Positions 23,637-23,670 of a DNA stretch of 23,670 nt are shown piece after piece. Source of the DNA: Deltaproteobacteria bacterium UBA6601 (GTDB lineage Bacteria > Myxococcota_A > UBA796 > UBA9615). The stretch spans positions 1 through 23,670 of the forward strand of contig DJIF01000148.1 in NCBI GenBank assembly GCA_002433485.1. The letters are read 5' to 3'. The position numbers and the translations under genes are program-made. Positions within the stretch are counted from its first letter, which is position 1. The number at the start of each line of letters is the position of its first letter. The notes beneath the pieces are model-generated. The model ran no database searches. It was not told the DNA's origin and saw only the letters and a program-made list of their open reading frames with translations.

Positions 23637-23670
23637 CTATGGGGTTCCAGCAGCGCTGTCGTCGTCGTCG
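23637..23670 (-). CDS. Possible 3' end of a minus-strand gene truncated by window edge
   Basis: On the minus strand the frame from the window edge reads D-D-D-D-S-A-A-G-T-P then TAG (23637-23639). An acidic tail followed at once by two stacked hairpins would suit a gene end, but only about ten codons are visible. The (GTC) repeat could also be non-coding. Confidence 0.25.
   Translation of the reverse strand, partial: DDDDSAAGTP

Noticed and set aside
23658..23670. GTC triplet repeat as a microsatellite
   Set aside because: Only four units at the window edge, and explained equally well as codons for an Asp-rich tail on the minus strand.

Overview
This is a gene-dense, GC-rich (about 60% by eye) bacterial chromosome segment with 14 complete protein genes and one truncated gene at the left edge. 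A second truncated gene is possible at the right edge. I see no tRNA, rRNA, CRISPR array, insertion sequence or phage gene. Several features suggest a deltaproteobacterium in the broad sense, most likely Myxococcota or a relative: a small protein resembling the MXAN_5187 C-terminal family, a papain-like protease with a MopE-type acidic/Cys calcium motif and a MYXO-CTERM-like tail, a response regulator fused to DUF4388 and TPRs, and a MORN-repeat lipoprotein. This placement is inferred from gene content; no marker gene is present.

Layout. (1) 1-546 (+): 3' end of a small membrane or envelope protein, with a candidate intrinsic terminator in its last codons. (2) 565-4550 (-): a two-gene unit encoding a 940-residue FAD-linked oxidase and a GlcF-like iron-sulfur protein, overlapping by GTGA. 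(3) 4609-10678 (+): a run beginning 58 bp from that divergent pair. It holds a membrane-anchored helical-repeat protein, an MXAN_5187-like protein, a PLP-dependent serine/threonine dehydratase, a MORN-repeat lipoprotein and a membrane-anchored SGNH hydrolase. (4) 10764-18883 (+): a second, very tightly packed run behind an extended -10 promoter candidate: hpt, ridA, secreted papain-like protease, PepF-like M3 peptidase, RND/MMPL-type exporter and a second SGNH hydrolase. (5) 18892-23461 (-): a DmdC-type acyl-CoA dehydrogenase, convergent with region 4 and only 8 bp away, and upstream of it a multidomain response regulator. (6) 23462-23670: a non-coding stretch with two strong hairpins and perhaps the end of another minus-strand gene.

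How the genes may work together. RidA removes the reactive enamine/imine intermediates that PLP-dependent serine/threonine dehydratases release, and both genes lie in this window, though in different runs. The RND exporter is directly followed by a membrane-anchored SGNH hydrolase, and a paralogue of that hydrolase closes the preceding run beside a lipoprotein. Together with the secreted protease this suggests envelope or exported-product processing, which is inference. The flavoprotein/Fe-S pair looks like a glycolate-oxidase-type complex (GlcD/GlcE/GlcF) in which the second flavin-type subunit has become a degenerate C-terminal repeat of the first.

Most notable observations: the in-register internal duplication of the FAD oxidase, with its cofactor and active-site motifs lost in copy 2; the two paralogous SGNH hydrolases whose catalytic domain is split by a long TPR-bearing insert; the response regulator whose DnaJ-like domain lacks HPD; and the papain protease with a calcium-motif and C-terminal anchor tail.
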